A DNA stretch of 64,000 bases. It comes from Irpex lacteus. Its lineage: Eukaryota; Basidiomycota; Agaricomycetes; Polyporales; Irpicaceae. A program made the translations under genes and the position numbers. Below, one piece after another: positions 26,473 through 38,336 of the stretch. Positions within the stretch are counted from its first letter, which is position 1; each line of letters starts with the position of its first letter. The notes beneath the pieces are model-generated. The model had not been told where the DNA came from and searched no databases. It saw nothing but the letters and a program-made list of their open reading frames with translations. The stretch covers positions 372,001-436,000 of the forward strand of contig MQVO02000018.1 in NCBI GenBank assembly GCA_001986395.2, written 5' to 3'.

Positions 26473-27771
26473 GAAATCTTCCTGGAATATCGTTGCTGGT
26501 TTGGAGGAGGAGTAAAATAACGCAGAGCCTCTATGGGTGAAACACGGACATGACCGCCGATTCTATGGCGGTGGAGCAGTTCCCTACGCGACTGCATCGC
26601 GGGATACTTATGAGCGCATCCTCGTATCGTATTTATGTAGAGGATCTCCCTGTAGATTGAAGAGCACTCGCATCGTCGACACCAAATCTACGAGAAAAGT
26701 GACAATGTCGCGTCGGTAAGTTGATGCGTTGTCGCAGACACGTGCTGGGAAAGTGACTTCGACGGCCTGAGCGCGTTCCTCGTCATGTTTTGCTCACTTG
26801 TCCACCACGTTCTACTCGCCTCCGCTGTCATTACCGCTGCTCTTATTGCTCATTAAGGGGAGAAGAACGTCCCCGACATGCCACACGCTCGAGCTGGTGT
26901 GTTTATTGCATGGCAACGCCAGAACATCTGCCAAGGAACAAATGAGCTGCCTCGCGGTGACTGACGTGTTACTGACGCTTCCGTCCACGGTCTAAACCCG
27001 ACGAATTACGAGAGTCTCTGCCTGCAAGCTGTATTGTCCTTGTCGAGCGCGGCCGCTGGTACACCGCGAGGCGGGCAACCCAAGCCTGCAGTCCACGCGT
27101 GTGTGGCCGCCGAACACGTGAGCGCGTTACGACGAGACCGGATGGCGTGCCTCATGCGCTCCGACTGTTGATGGAAATCAAACGCTGTTTCCCCATCGGT
27201 GCCATCTGGTGTGAGTGGCAGTCCTCTTTTGTTTAGCACCGACGTCTATTTGGTGCTAAGATACCCACCGATTAGAATCCTAATTGTTGGTCAATTGTCG
27301 GGCGACGATACTTGAGCTGCTCTTCACGAGAATGCTCGACCCTTGAACCCCTTCCTCAAACCTCCATCTTGCTCGCCACTTGTCGCAGCGAGCGATCGCA
27401 GGGTCGCAACCCGCAGCGTGCGAAGAATTTCATTAAGGCGGTGTCGGCGCCCCACTTATTGGTAAGTGATCTAGCAATTCAAGATTATATCCGGCAGCGT
27501 TTTGGCGTGTGCGTGTGTTTGGCTGCCAGGCAAGATGCGATGGCTGGTTCCATCTTGCAGCGTCTGTGGCTTCGCCCAGGCGGCGAATAAGCAGGTCCCG
27601 CGCTGATGCAGGAAGACTCACGTCGGACAGGCTGCTCAAAACTCCTCTTCTCTAGGGCGTTCCCCGTGTTCAGTTGGAGCACACAACCCACTCTAACTCT
27701 CAGGCCGCTAAACTCTCTCGTCGCTGTCCCTCCTTTCTACCTCCCCACCACGACGAGACAACGATCAGAGT
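26473..27771. other. intergenic region before the gene at 27772
   Basis: Short frames only, with no repeat or RNA recognised. The right end is a CT-rich stretch (27660-27760), usual for a basidiomycete promoter or leader. Confidence 0.4.
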
Positions 27772-29049
27772 ATGGAGTCCAACACGCGTTATTCGACTTA
27801 CTCTCTCACTGCAGATGTGCGTATCTACAACATATGTATTGTTTTAGATGAGCAAGGCACTGATGCACAACATTTGCTCGATCACTTAAATCCCGTGCCC
27901 TCCTGCTGCGATGCCCCTTTGACTGCCTACCTCCGGTCCTTCATGCAGCGCATCCCAGAGTGGTTGAGCGATGAGCCCTTCAACTTCGACGATGCCCACA
28001 CGCCACCGTCCTATCTAATAGCCTCGCTTCAAGAAGCTTTCAACGAACCTTCGTACGACCAACAACAGCCACCGACCTACGACAACATCGTCGGCACGTC
28101 CAGCGATGTGTCTCCCCGGAGAATGTCCGTAGCTGCGGAGAGTATGTGGGACGACGAGGACGAAGAGGACGGCAGCGAGGATGACGAGCTCTCGGAAGTT
28201 GCCGAGGATGAGGATGATGATGAAGACGAGTTGGCGTATGGGAGAGTAGGGAGTCTGGAGCACCCCCGGTACGCAGGCCTCTGGAGCTCACCAGTCGACC
28301 GAATATCCGAAGACTCAGAATCCCTATCCACACCAACCGCATCGTCCTCAAACTCAAATCGATCAAGCGCCTTGCCATCTCCTCCATCCAAACGCGATGA
28401 TCACCCCCACTCGCACCCAGAACATTCTGCAATCCCACCGGCATACCATCTGCTTCATCTGCAACCTCTATCAGGCTCAGGCTTACGTGAAGAATCGACT
28501 TCGTATCATGACTTGACTGCTAGTCTTGCTTCTTTAGACGATCAGCTGCTGTTGACGCCGTTCTCTGCCTTTGCGGATGCGTGCTACGAAGCGTCCGTGC
28601 TCGGTGATACGTCGCCCGCCACTGCACGTCCATTCTCCCCCTCACCCTCACCCTATCCGCGAAAAGTCGTACGTGCGCTCCCGCCAATACCCGCACAACC
28701 CTCTTCGTCAACCACAACCACCACTACACGGGTGGTCGAGGACGACGAAGATTCAGACGAGGATGAGGAGGAAGACGACGAAGTACCGAAATCGCCAGCA
28801 CAGACGTTCAATATCATCGCCTCTCCACCCCTGATATGGGACCCGAAAGTCGAGGAACACAGCAGGAGCCGGAGCGAGCTTCCGATTAGCATGTCGAGGA
28901 GCATATCGGCCCCGTACTTCCTCCCCCTCCCCATATGCACGCCCAGGACGTCTCGGGCTTCTCATCGCCCACGAGCGAAAGCGGACGATCAGCCCAGCAC
29001 AAATCTGTATGTATACCCAACTGCCTCTTGTGTGTGCGCAGTTCACTAA
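27772..29049 (+). CDS. acidic, Ser-rich low-complexity protein
   Basis: A 425-codon open frame. Residues 1-100 look structured (ADVRIYNICIVLDEQG, AYLRSFMQRIPEWLSD), followed by two strongly acidic patches (DDEDEEDGSEDDELSE and VVEDDEDSDEDEEEDDEVP) separated by Ser/Pro-rich sequence. No known domain was recognised; nuclear or scaffold roles are possible but unproven. The end is suspect. Around 28920-28945 another frame becomes protein-like (HMHAQDVSGFSSPTSES). It can splice at GTATGT (29008) to an exon reading KADTMAEVAALFLRG that ends at the TGA at 29295 with a basic SRSQSRPRTNGS tail. A one-base indel there would extend the gene to 29295. Confidence 0.6.
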   Translation: MESNTRYSTYSLTADVRIYNICIVLDEQGTDAQHLLDHLNPVPSCCDAPLTAYLRSFMQRIPEWLSDEPFNFDDAHTPPSYLIASLQEAFNEPSYDQQQPPTYDNIVGTSSDVSPRRMSVAAESMWDDEDEEDGSEDDELSEVAEDEDDDEDELAYGRVGSLEHPRYAGLWSSPVDRISEDSESLSTPTASSSNSNRSSALPSPPSKRDDHPHSHPEHSAIPPAYHLLHLQPLSGSGLREESTSYHDLTASLASLDDQLLLTPFSAFADACYEASVLGDTSPATARPFSPSPSPYPRKVVRALPPIPAQPSSSTTTTTTRVVEDDEDSDEDEEEDDEVPKSPAQTFNIIASPPLIWDPKVEEHSRSRSELPISMSRSISAPYFLPLPICTPRTSRASHRPRAKADDQPSTNLYVYPTASCVCAVH

Positions 29050-29295
29050 CGCGACTCGGACGTATGATAGAGCAAGGCTGATACGATGGCGGAAGTAGCA
29101 GCTCTATTCCTCCGTGGGCCTATACATGTAGGCGCGCAGGACTCGTTGGGAGTCAGCGCGTCACCCGCACGGGCTGAGCGTGAAGGCTCGAAACGGTCGC
29201 GGAGCCAGTCGAGGCCGCGCACGAACGGCTCGATGAAGATGAAGGGTCTTCTGAGGTCGTTGAATATTAGTCAACCGAGGTGGTTGCCTTCTTGA

Positions 29296-30317
29296 GTTTG
29301 GTTCTCGATAATCCCCCTGGCGTTTGCATATGCCCCCCTCCGATCCGCTGTCGAATAGGAACAGTAAAAACGCCCCCGCTTCCACCACTCCCTCTGCCGT
29401 CATGCAACACGAAACATCGACGCCTCCGTTAGTCGCATCCGTCTGGAAATCTTAGGCTTCCGACTATCTACTGCTTAACCATCTCCAAAGATCTACCTTA
29501 ACGCGCATCTAAGCACCTACATCTTCGCTGCTCCTTAATCTCTCACTCACCCCCGCTTTTTGCTTTCGACTTCATCATCTTGTTTTGATACAAACATAGC
29601 ACAGGCGGCCAGTCCTTCTGTTAGTGGTGTTGTTTGCACTCGGGGGTACTGGTCGACCTCCTTTTGATTTACCGAAACTTTACGCTCGTTGTATACCATT
29701 ACCCATTACCAGGACGATTATTAGTTAGTCGATAATTGTAGGACTGTTGTATGTAATGGCTGAAGCAATTTGTACGTAGTTCGCTGGCTGTGTAGTCGCA
29801 GTGGACCTCAAACGTCTTGTCGAACATCTTTTGTGGGCGGGTGCGTGTACCTTTCGGCCTAGTAGGCTCGATTGCTCTGGGTCTTGCACGACTGTGTATA
29901 CATCTGAAGCCACAAGACCACTCTTACCGTCATTGTATCGTTCTCGTGCTCGACTGCGTAGACCGTACGTACCTGCTCTCGCGCTTGACTCATGCGAATT
30001 TGTCACACCCACCAGGGTGCATTGACTCCAGACTCACCACACTTGGGTCGTCTATCCCAAGTTCGTCCCCCTTCCACGTCAACCATCCCTTGCCATGCCG
30101 CAGATGCCCCCAGACGATTGGCTAGATATGACCAGAACCCCGAACATTTTTCTCGCGGAGGTAAACTGGAAGTAAAACATGCGCATCACACGTGTAGATC
30201 TGGTTCAACATTGGTCACCGACGAGCCACCCCGGCGACCGCTGGTATATCTGTTGCGGGACCCTCTCAAACTCCCCTTCTTTCCTCCGTCCACCTGCGTC
30301 GTTGTTCGTCACGACAG
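29296..30317. other. intergenic, 5' region of the BTB gene
   Basis: Pyrimidine-rich patches and short frames only. No supported gene, repeat or RNA was seen. Confidence 0.45.
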
Positions 30318-32031
30318 ATGGCTACCTTTGCCAACCCCTACGGCTCGTCGTACACCTCGTTCTCGACGCTCGCGCCTGAGACTGCGCCGGCCGCAGAGAA
30401 GGTGAGGCGGCATCCCAAGTACTATCTCAATGGAGGAGACATCCACTTCCTGGTGAGTTTTTCATTTCACGGACGTAGGCACGTATGTGTGCGTGTGTGA
30501 CGTTGCGGTCGGTCTTGATCGTTCTCGTTCACTGCATGGCATCCGTGCGGGATCCGCAATGTGTGCGCCAATGAATAGGATGGCTGATGCATCTTCAACG
30601 TTTCTGTGTGCTACGTGTCTGCTTTGACAGGTCGAGAACTACATCTTCCGGGTACATCGTTACTTCTTTGAGCGGGAGTCTGCTGTCTTCCGCGAGAAAT
30701 TGAACATCCCACCACCTCCTGGAGCGAATCCCAGGGGATCATCCGACTCGAACCCGATTCCGCTTGACGATGTGAGAGAGGAAGACTTTTCTCGATTCCT
30801 CTGGGTGTTCTACAATCCGTACGTGTTTGATCGCCTTGTTGGGCCTCGTGTGTCCACGTGTATCGTCCGCATAAATCTGACAACTCGCTCCCCATTCTAG
30901 GAAGTACTCGATCTACGATGCAAATGTCGACGAGTGGTCCTCGATCCTGAAGCTCTCGTATGACTGGAGATTCGCTGAGGTGAAGCGACTCTCGACGCGC
31001 TACCTCGAGACATTCGAGATCGATCCTATCCAGAAGATCGAGCTCTACCAGCTCCACGAGATCGACAAGCGACTGCTTATTCCATCTTACATGGCTCTCA
31101 TCAATCGTCAAGAGCCTCTTAGCATCGTCGAAGGTCGTCGTCTCTCTCTGGAGACCGCTTTGATGATTGCTACTGCTCGTGAGTGCGCTCGTGGTAAGCC
31201 ACTGGACAGTGGCAAGCACAGCCCTACGGTTGCGAGTGTCAACAAGGAGAGCATGGTCGAAATCATCAAGGACGTCTTTGGTCTGAAAGATGCTACGCCT
31301 AGCTCGCCCAGCCTTGAGCCTATCTACGAGGGTACCGGTCCGGGTTCGTTCTCTGCGACGCCCATGAGCCCGTCGAAGATCGTTACTTCGCCTCCCAGGG
31401 AGGGCAGGGACGGTGTGAAATCACCGACCCCTAAGTCGAAGAAGCATCTTCCACCTACGGAAGAGCTGGTGCCCAGGCATGAGGAATCACCTACGAAGCC
31501 CGTCACGCCTTCCGTACCTCCCTACCTTTCGAACCTCTTCAGTCCTCCCACTCCTCCTGGCACGATTAAGCAGTCGTCAGCCCCGAAGGAGGAGGAGAAG
31601 GAGAAGAGCGTCGACCCCAAGTCTACGACGGGCGCTGCACCGACTATGACCTCTGCGGCATCGACCAACGCCGCTAGCAAAGCAGGTCAGTCGGTGGTGA
31701 GACCATCCAAACCTCGTATCCAAACCTAGGCTGACTCGGACCTTCGTCTCTAGAACCCCCGGCCTCCAAGCAGCCAGCGACGCCAACAACTTCCGCCTTT
31801 GGAAATATCGGGAAAGGAGACGAAGCCAAGAAAAACGGATCCGCCGCAGACAACAAATCAGAAAACCCAACCGCAGCCCCAACCGCAGACGCCCTCTTTA
31901 ACAAGAAAGACGAGTCTTCCAGACCCGCCACCCCTGCTACCCCAGTCACCGAAACCGTCGACGCCCCAGGTGGCGGCTTCTCCGCTAAGCTGGCTAAGAA
32001 ACTCGCTAAGCAGAAACAACAACAAAAGTGA
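30318..32031 (+). CDS. BTB/POZ-domain protein with Pro/Ser/Lys-rich tail
   Basis: Exons 30318-30452, 30631-30818, 30901-31685 and 31754-32031 join in frame. Residues about 30-150 form a fungal BTB domain: HPKYYLNGGDIHFLVENYIF, RVHRYFFERESAVFREKL, PLDDVREEDFSRFLWVFYNP and EWSSILKLSYDWRFAEVKRL. A helical region (IDPIQKIELYQLHEIDKRLL) follows, then a long disordered Pro/Ser/Thr tail. BTB domains mediate dimerisation or cullin-3 adaptor contacts; the partner is unknown. This frame stops at KQQQK (32031). Protein-like low-complexity coding resumes at once in another frame and continues to 33696, so the true gene may run on (see next entry). Confidence 0.8.
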
Positions 32032-32511
32032 AGTGCCGAGCCCGCAGAAGGATAATCACGAGAGGAAGAGGACGTCTTCGTCGTCTTCTCGATTCCAGGA
32101 CCATGTTACGAATACAGCGAGTGGTGCAGGCACTACCCCTAGCTACGAATTCAACGATTCTACTACGAAGCCCGTCCTTAAGGACAGTAGTGTGAGCAGT
32201 GTTACTCAGTCGGAGACGACAGCAAGTGCGGCAGCGAGTAAAGCGACGCCTGCGGGTGAGTGTGATCCTTTGCGAGGCCGATAATCAGAGCGGCTAAGAA
32301 CGCCGACATAGTAGCCTCTACGCGTAACGAACCAGCGACATCTGAGCCGACACCCAGAGCAGACTCGTCGCAGACTGCTAAGGCTAAGAAGGCTTCAGCG
32401 AAAGACGCTAAGCTCACTGCTAAGGATACCTCCACTACTGCGCAGAATGATGTACCCTCTATCGATGTTCAGGCTGCTACGCCCGCAGCTCTCCCCGAGA
32501 GTGAAGATCCT

Positions 32512-33696
32512 ATGAACGCTGCAGCTGCCCCTTCTACTGATACCTCTGCTGCGGCCACTAGTGCCGACAAACTTGTCGAGAGCACTGCTGAATCTCAAGC
32601 AGTCGCAGCTCCTGCCTCTGCCGCTCCGGTCGCGTCTGCGTCTGCGGCTGCGCCCAGCGATGAGCCTTCGCCCCCGGCCGCCGTAGCTTCTACTACAGAC
32701 ACCAAGCAAGCCGAGCCAGAACCGGTCGCCCCAGCGCCACCTCCCAAAGGCGATGCTCCCGCCGCCGACGCTGAGGCATCTTGGGACTTCGGTGATGGTG
32801 GTAGCGACACTCAGAAGCCTGAGGATGCCGCAGCCTCCGACTCCCCAGAGCTGTTCGAGGACGCTGTTCATGTGCAGGCTGTATCCGATAGCGATGACGA
32901 CAAGCCTCTCGCCACTCTTCCCGGTAAGAAGAAGTCGCCCGCCGCAGTGGAATCAGCATCGAAACCTGTCGCCGATACGCAGTCGAAACCTGTTCCCACT
33001 ACGGATTCTACCACTGGTGATGCTGCAGCGACCGAGGGTGCGAAGGTGGCCGCCGAGATCAAGAACGCAGACTCCGTTGCCGCTTCAGCCGAACCCACCC
33101 CTGCACCCAACTCGTCGAAGGATTCTCCTGCGCCCAACGCTGATGCGGCCTCTAAGCTAACGAAGGAGGACGCTACACCGTCTGAGCCCACCGCCACCGG
33201 AAACACTTCCACTCCTGTTGATGAGTCGAAGGCACAACCCGGGCAGCCAACGTCGGAGCAGCCATCGACTACTAAACCCGAATCCGCACCCAACGCTAAA
33301 GTCGAAGAACCAAAGGAAGTTGCTAAGCCGTCCGAGGCCGCTGCGAAGACCGAGAGCTCAGCGAAGGACGTCGATGCAGCGCAGACCACAAAGCCAGAGG
33401 ATAACGCCGCCAGCTCGAAGAAACCAGAACTTCATATCGAATTGAAGGAAGGTGCGACTTCAGGTGCCGCCGAGCCTACTGCAAACAGCGCTGTGCCGTT
33501 ACCTACCCCTGACGTGGAGGGTGGTGTCCAGAGCAGTGTACCGAAGCACATGCAGGATGCGGATGAGAGCGGTCTGACGACGGAGGGTTCTGAGTTGGGA
33601 AGTAGGCCGGCCAGTCCGCTTGCGCAAAAGACCACAGGGACCGGAAAGAAGAAGAATGGTGGTGGTGGTGGTAAGAAGAAAAAGAACAAGCCCTGA
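32512..33696 (+). CDS. Ala/Pro/Lys-rich low-complexity protein, probably the C-terminal part of the BTB gene
   Basis: A 394-codon frame, open upstream without ATG to about 32258, dominated by Ala, Pro, Ser, Thr and Lys. It has acidic islands (EASWDFGDGGSDTQKPED) and a poly-Gly/poly-Lys end (GKKKNGGGGGKKKKNKP). Its composition matches the tail of the preceding BTB protein. Between them, 32035-32280 reads as similar Ser/Lys-rich sequence in a third register (SSVSSVTQSETTASAAASKA). No convincing introns link the three registers: the GTGAGT at 32263 has no acceptor giving the right phase. I treat it as the tail of one long BTB gene broken by apparent frameshifts, or else as a separate gene starting at 32512. 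Confidence 0.55.
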   Translation: MNAAAAPSTDTSAAATSADKLVESTAESQAVAAPASAAPVASASAAAPSDEPSPPAAVASTTDTKQAEPEPVAPAPPPKGDAPAADAEASWDFGDGGSDTQKPEDAAASDSPELFEDAVHVQAVSDSDDDKPLATLPGKKKSPAAVESASKPVADTQSKPVPTTDSTTGDAAATEGAKVAAEIKNADSVAASAEPTPAPNSSKDSPAPNADAASKLTKEDATPSEPTATGNTSTPVDESKAQPGQPTSEQPSTTKPESAPNAKVEEPKEVAKPSEAAAKTESSAKDVDAAQTTKPEDNAASSKKPELHIELKEGATSGAAEPTANSAVPLPTPDVEGGVQSSVPKHMQDADESGLTTEGSELGSRPASPLAQKTTGTGKKKNGGGGGKKKKNKP

Positions 33697-36147
33697 GCCA
33701 ATGGATAGCCTCCATGCTTCTGTCTTCACAAGAAACTTCATTACTTCTCCGTCTCAGATACTCGCTGTAGTGCTACGTGAAGTACCTCCCGTTGTATCGC
33801 TATCTCGGGCTGTCCAGACTCCTCGATAGATCTTTTGCATGTAGCACTATGCCCAACCGTCTGATGTCGCTTTATGTCTGTCTTGACCTCTGCTATACTT
33901 GTACATAGTATTTCCCCACGATTGTTGACCAATCATACGTTTTCATTGCCCAATTGTCTAACGATCAGAGAGTTTCGACGTTGGTGAACGGGGACCGATT
34001 TGAACGGCATGGTGTGTGGGAGTGCAACGCGTGTCCCTAAATAGCACCTGACGAACAAGGTTCTCGGTTCACAAAAGAGATCTCATGGACATATGTTCTT
34101 CTTCTATGCTTGAAGCGTTGCGCCTGTATACGGGCTCTGTGTACATGTCATGACATTGTGCGCTGGCAGTTCTACTCACTATTGTCGCACATGCTATATT
34201 TGCCTATGAGCATTGAGGGTAGTACTTCAGCTGCGTGAGAGAAGCGAGGAAACTCTGCTCTCAGCGATCGGCCAGCAGTCCGGGCTGTTGTGCAATTGAG
34301 ATCATCAGCGAGTCCATATTGCGGTGATGACCCGATGATTCCTTGTAAAGGCAATTACCATTGAATAGCAGTCATGCAAAGGACTTATAGGGCACTACGG
34401 CCACGATTCCAAATAATACGGGCCGCATTACACGCCGATCAATACCTCTCAGAAAGTAAGCTGTTTAACGCACCTGCTTCGTTGCCCAGGCACACAGTAG
34501 CGATAAACAACGATGAACGCATCCCACGCAAGATCTTGACCGTGACATGCATGCAAATGGAATGCACATGCAATGGACCCTACAGGGCACCGATAGCTGT
34601 GCGGTCTCGAGCACTGCTTATCGGTACCTTTCCCAGGCACAATGCAGTTGGGGTACAAAATGCACGATCGTATGGAGAGGCCTATATTGCCTGTTTTAAT
34701 TCTAGAAGGGTGATGTAAGGAGCTCGAGCCTGGTACGTTGAGTTCATGAGCGCTACAAGATTACCGTACGCGTCCTCCAGCCTGTCCCAGAATATTGTGA
34801 GTGCTGTCCAATCGAAAGCTTCCGCCGGCGAGAGATGGATTTCGTGGGACACACAACATAATATTGCCATAAGGCATCCTGGAAGCATGTGCCGCGTAAG
34901 TAAGAAACAAAGTTCAATGAGTACAATACGGGCGAAACCGCGAAACCGTATGATATACCATGTCTGATTGTGACCGTATGATGGGCGTGGTCTGAAGAGC
35001 TGATGCCTACTCTACCGTGATTGGACGAAAGTCCTCGACCAGTCAGTAGCGCAACAGGATGTTTGGGGTCCGGCGTTATGTAACAGACACGGAGGCGTCA
35101 AACTCTGTACGGACTGGATATCCAAGTAGGCCAAAGCCTCTCCAAACTCTCCGCGCCTTCATACAAGGCAAGATACCGGGTGCACCAGATGGCCGATGAC
35201 GTGGTGAGCAGAGGATGATCGGAAATGGTACTTCCGGTGTGTAATCCACTTCACGCTCTATACTGGCCGGCATGCGTATGGTATGCTCGTTCGTTGAGCG
35301 GTGTTCCATAGAGCCCCATTCGAACTGGTAGCAAGAGTGAGATTTTTGGCGGATATGAGAATAAGAGCCACGGAGATCTCGCACCTTTGTTTACTTAAAT
35401 CTGTTGGATTCCGCTTCTCGGTCCTCGGAGGTAGTCGTATTTGATTCGTGTTCGTCCGGACTATCAATTGTTTTGTCCATACCGACCTCTCGCCAACACA
35501 TTTCACGCAAGAGTTCGACACCTCGAACAACGATGCTGGGGGAGCCAGACTCAGTATGCAGTACTTATGATCATCAGCTTTTGCTTTCTGATCAGTCAAA
35601 CGCTGTCCCGTCAAATTTCTCCCCTGCTCACAGCCGACGCACGTCGCATACTGTGTTGCAGAGTCCCCATTCGCGTATCTCCGCTGTTCTTCTGATTGGT
35701 GTTTGTGCCAAAGGTAATGTACACTTATTGACGTGATAGTCAGTGAATAAAGAACGTGTTTCGAGTGAAGCGATATGGCAGAAGTGGTGCTCAACAAACT
35801 AGAAGGAGTCGGGAGACGTCATGGTCATGCTGGGTATGCCGTATCAGAGAGAAAGCAAGACGGAACGGAAGTTGCTTTTACTTGCCAGATTCTCCAACGG
35901 AACGTCTTGATGACCCTAAGTACTGTGCGCGTTAACCGACAAAAACCATGCCCCGACAGTGGAACGAGTATTTTTGCGTCGAGGGCCACGATTCCGAAAT
36001 CAGAGCGAGAGCAAACCTGGAAGACTCGAATTCCACCTCGAGGTCTCGAATCCGGGGTGCTAATCTCAAGATTGGACCAAAGCTTATGCCTTCCCTATTT
36101 GGACTGGTGGCTGGGGGTCTAGATCGAATAATTACGCCGTTCCAGAA
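33697..36147. other. gene-poor stretch, no supported gene
   Basis: About 2.4 kb with frames up to 179 codons (35258-35797 minus) and 115 codons (35775-36122 plus). None shows a domain, biased codon use or matching splice partners. No repeat or RNA was recognised. Confidence 0.4.
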
Positions 36148-37262
36148 ATGGCTTATATCGGTGATACCGCCATTAAGCGTTTAGACGCTCGAGGTCACTT
36201 TCTTATATCCCCATCCTCCACCCCGCTTGCTCCCACCGTCTTCCTGCCACGTTCAAACTGGTCCCCACTTGCTGCCTTGCCACCCAGGACACCGGACCTA
36301 CACCCCTCAAAGTTGCCCACCACGTCGACCGTTACGACTACCCCACGCTCGTCGGTCTCCTCACTACCGCGAGCTAACTCCCCCTTTTCAACTCTTTCGT
36401 TCAAGTCTTCACATTCAAGTATGACCACAGTAGTTACCACACGTACGGACATGCTGGAGCAGGTACGTATTAGCTTGTAAGTCTACCTACTTGTGTACTG
36501 ACAGGTTCTCCATAGCTGTTCCAGCGGTTAGAGGAGGAGCACGAAATCCGTGCGCTGGCGCAAGAAGAGCCTTCCCTCGTCGACGTCCCACCAGCGTCGG
36601 CACACCAGGCTCACGAAGACCCAGGTGAACTACTAGATCCCACGGTCGACGCAACAATAGCTGCGACCGTGAGAGCACCGAGAGACCGCAGACGAGGAAG
36701 CATATCCATCTCACGTTACGGCGGACCAACGGCAGAGCCGACCATTACGGAACCTCGCATCACATCCACTCGCCCGTCTCGCTCGTCTTCAATTGTCCTC
36801 CAGAAACCCGCCTTTTACCAGCTTGACACCACCCCCAGCGGGCCCGCGCGCACCGGCAGCGCCGACTCTCTTGCATCTGACAACGCCGACCCAGCCATGG
36901 ACGTAGAAGAGCCAGATCTGGTAACCCAAATAGCCCAAATACACCCTGCACGCTCTATATCACGAGCGATTTCCCGGCGATTGTCGCGCGCCAAGGAGCT
37001 GCCGCTCCCGAGTCCTAGTTCTACGAGTACGCTCGTGATTGGCGTCGCTGTCGAAGAAGCTACGCACGAATCAAATAGCATAGACGACGGTCCTCGAGTG
37101 ACGGTTACTACTTCCACTCTCAGGACGCAACGGTCCACTCCCGGACTGCGCGACAAGGCTGCTGCTGCTGCAGGTTCCTCGGCGGGTTGGGTATCCAAGG
37201 CAAAGGACATATTCCGACGACGAAGTATAGCTGCTCTTAGCAGTCCCGTTCCCGCTCGCTAA
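36148..37262 (+). CDS. unrecognised Ser/Pro-rich protein, two exons
   Basis: Exon 36148-36462 and exon 36516-37262 join through GTACGT...CATAG at the codon boundary EQ / LFQRLEEEHEIRALAQEE. The protein is about 353 residues. It is mostly disordered Ser/Pro/Thr sequence with basic SR-type patches (RDRRRGSISISRYGG, SRAISRRLSRAKELP), which are possible phosphorylation or nuclear-targeting motifs. A short charged helix sits at the exon junction, and the C-terminus is basic (WVSKAKDIFRRRSIAALSS). No family is recognised. The ATG at 36148 is the first in a long open frame, but a later start is possible. Confidence 0.6.
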
Positions 37263-38336
37263 ATTCTGTATTTATCTCTCTGTCATGGGTTTTTCTCTTG
37301 GTTTGCATGGACTACTCTTCGCATATCATTCTGCATCACGCCTCACTCTTTCCTTGTCTCCTCCTCATTCAACCTCATTGCATGTTTCACTTCTCTGCTT
37401 TATCTGGTGACACACATCATAAACTCTCGCTCATCGCTCATGGTCTCATTTGTTTTCCGTATGCATCGTTGTCGCTCTCGACGTGTAACTACATCGCATT
37501 CCCCCTCGCTCTGCTTTGTGGAATAAACTTTCGGTGATCTTCGGTTTTGGAAGTCATCATCAGTTCCAAGATATCTTCTTGCACGTACGAGCGGTCTGAT
37601 TCGTGCGACAGTCTGATCTGCGTCTCAACGCCAAACAAAACACAAGGGGACAGCGCAACCGGTGTTGTTGCGGGCTTGTCGGTGGGGTCCTTCCGTATAC
37701 TTGTACGCCTTGGCTTACTTACTTACGTTAAGCAGTAAATGCTTCATTGACAGCTTGAGAAGGACTGGGCGGCATTAGCGGTTTCCGTGACGTGCTTGGA
37801 CGGCGATTACCTGCAGACTGTTCCTGACAAGAAAACTCAATCCCTATCGAACAAACACTATCTCAGACGGTGTCTCTCACAGATTGTACCATGTGCACCC
37901 TACGGTCGGTGTGGCCACATGAGCTCTCACGATAGCGCAGTGCATGCTTATTGGGATGAAGTAATGATGAGTCGTCGTACTGTTGTCTCGGGAGAAATGA
38001 AGACAATGTGAACATCCGCAGGGTTACAAAAGGGGCCGGAGAAGATTGCCTGAGCATTGCCAAGTCAAAACAAAGAGCTCTGAAAGGTCTGCATGCGCAT
38101 CCCCAATATATGCTGCAGAGTGATTGGTTTGTATAAGCAAAGAAAATGTACTGGATACTGTAATTAATCTGAACGTCAGCGCTAGCGCTAGCGTCAAGTG
38201 TAGTTACTAGTTAGCGCTAATCGTGTCACGGTCACGTGTGCTACCACAGACGCGTCACGCCAATCACCTCTTTCCTCGTTACCGTGACACCCTCGCCAGG
38301 ATAGGCCAGGCAGTATCGCACACTGTACATAACACC
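37263..38336. other. intergenic region before the CHL1-type helicase
   Basis: Holds the 3' end of the preceding gene and the helicase promoter. A small palindromic run AGCGCTAGCGCTAGCG lies at 38178-38193. No gene was seen. Confidence 0.45.
38250..38255 (+). promoter_or_regulatory. MCB-like ACGCGT element upstream of the helicase
   Basis: ACGCGT lies 82 bp before the chosen helicase ATG. In fungi this is the binding core of the MBF cell-cycle factor that drives S-phase genes. It could instead be a chance hexamer. Confidence 0.35.

Noticed and set aside
28015..28391. Minus-strand frames with poly-Ser runs
   Set aside because: They are shadows of the acidic GAN/GAY codons of the plus-strand gene.
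32868..33389. 173-codon minus-strand frame over the Ala/Pro-rich gene
   Set aside because: Antisense shadow of a GC-rich, low-complexity coding region.
35258..35797. 179-codon minus-strand frame
   Set aside because: No domain, low-complexity-free but random-like composition, overlapped by equally long frames on the plus strand.
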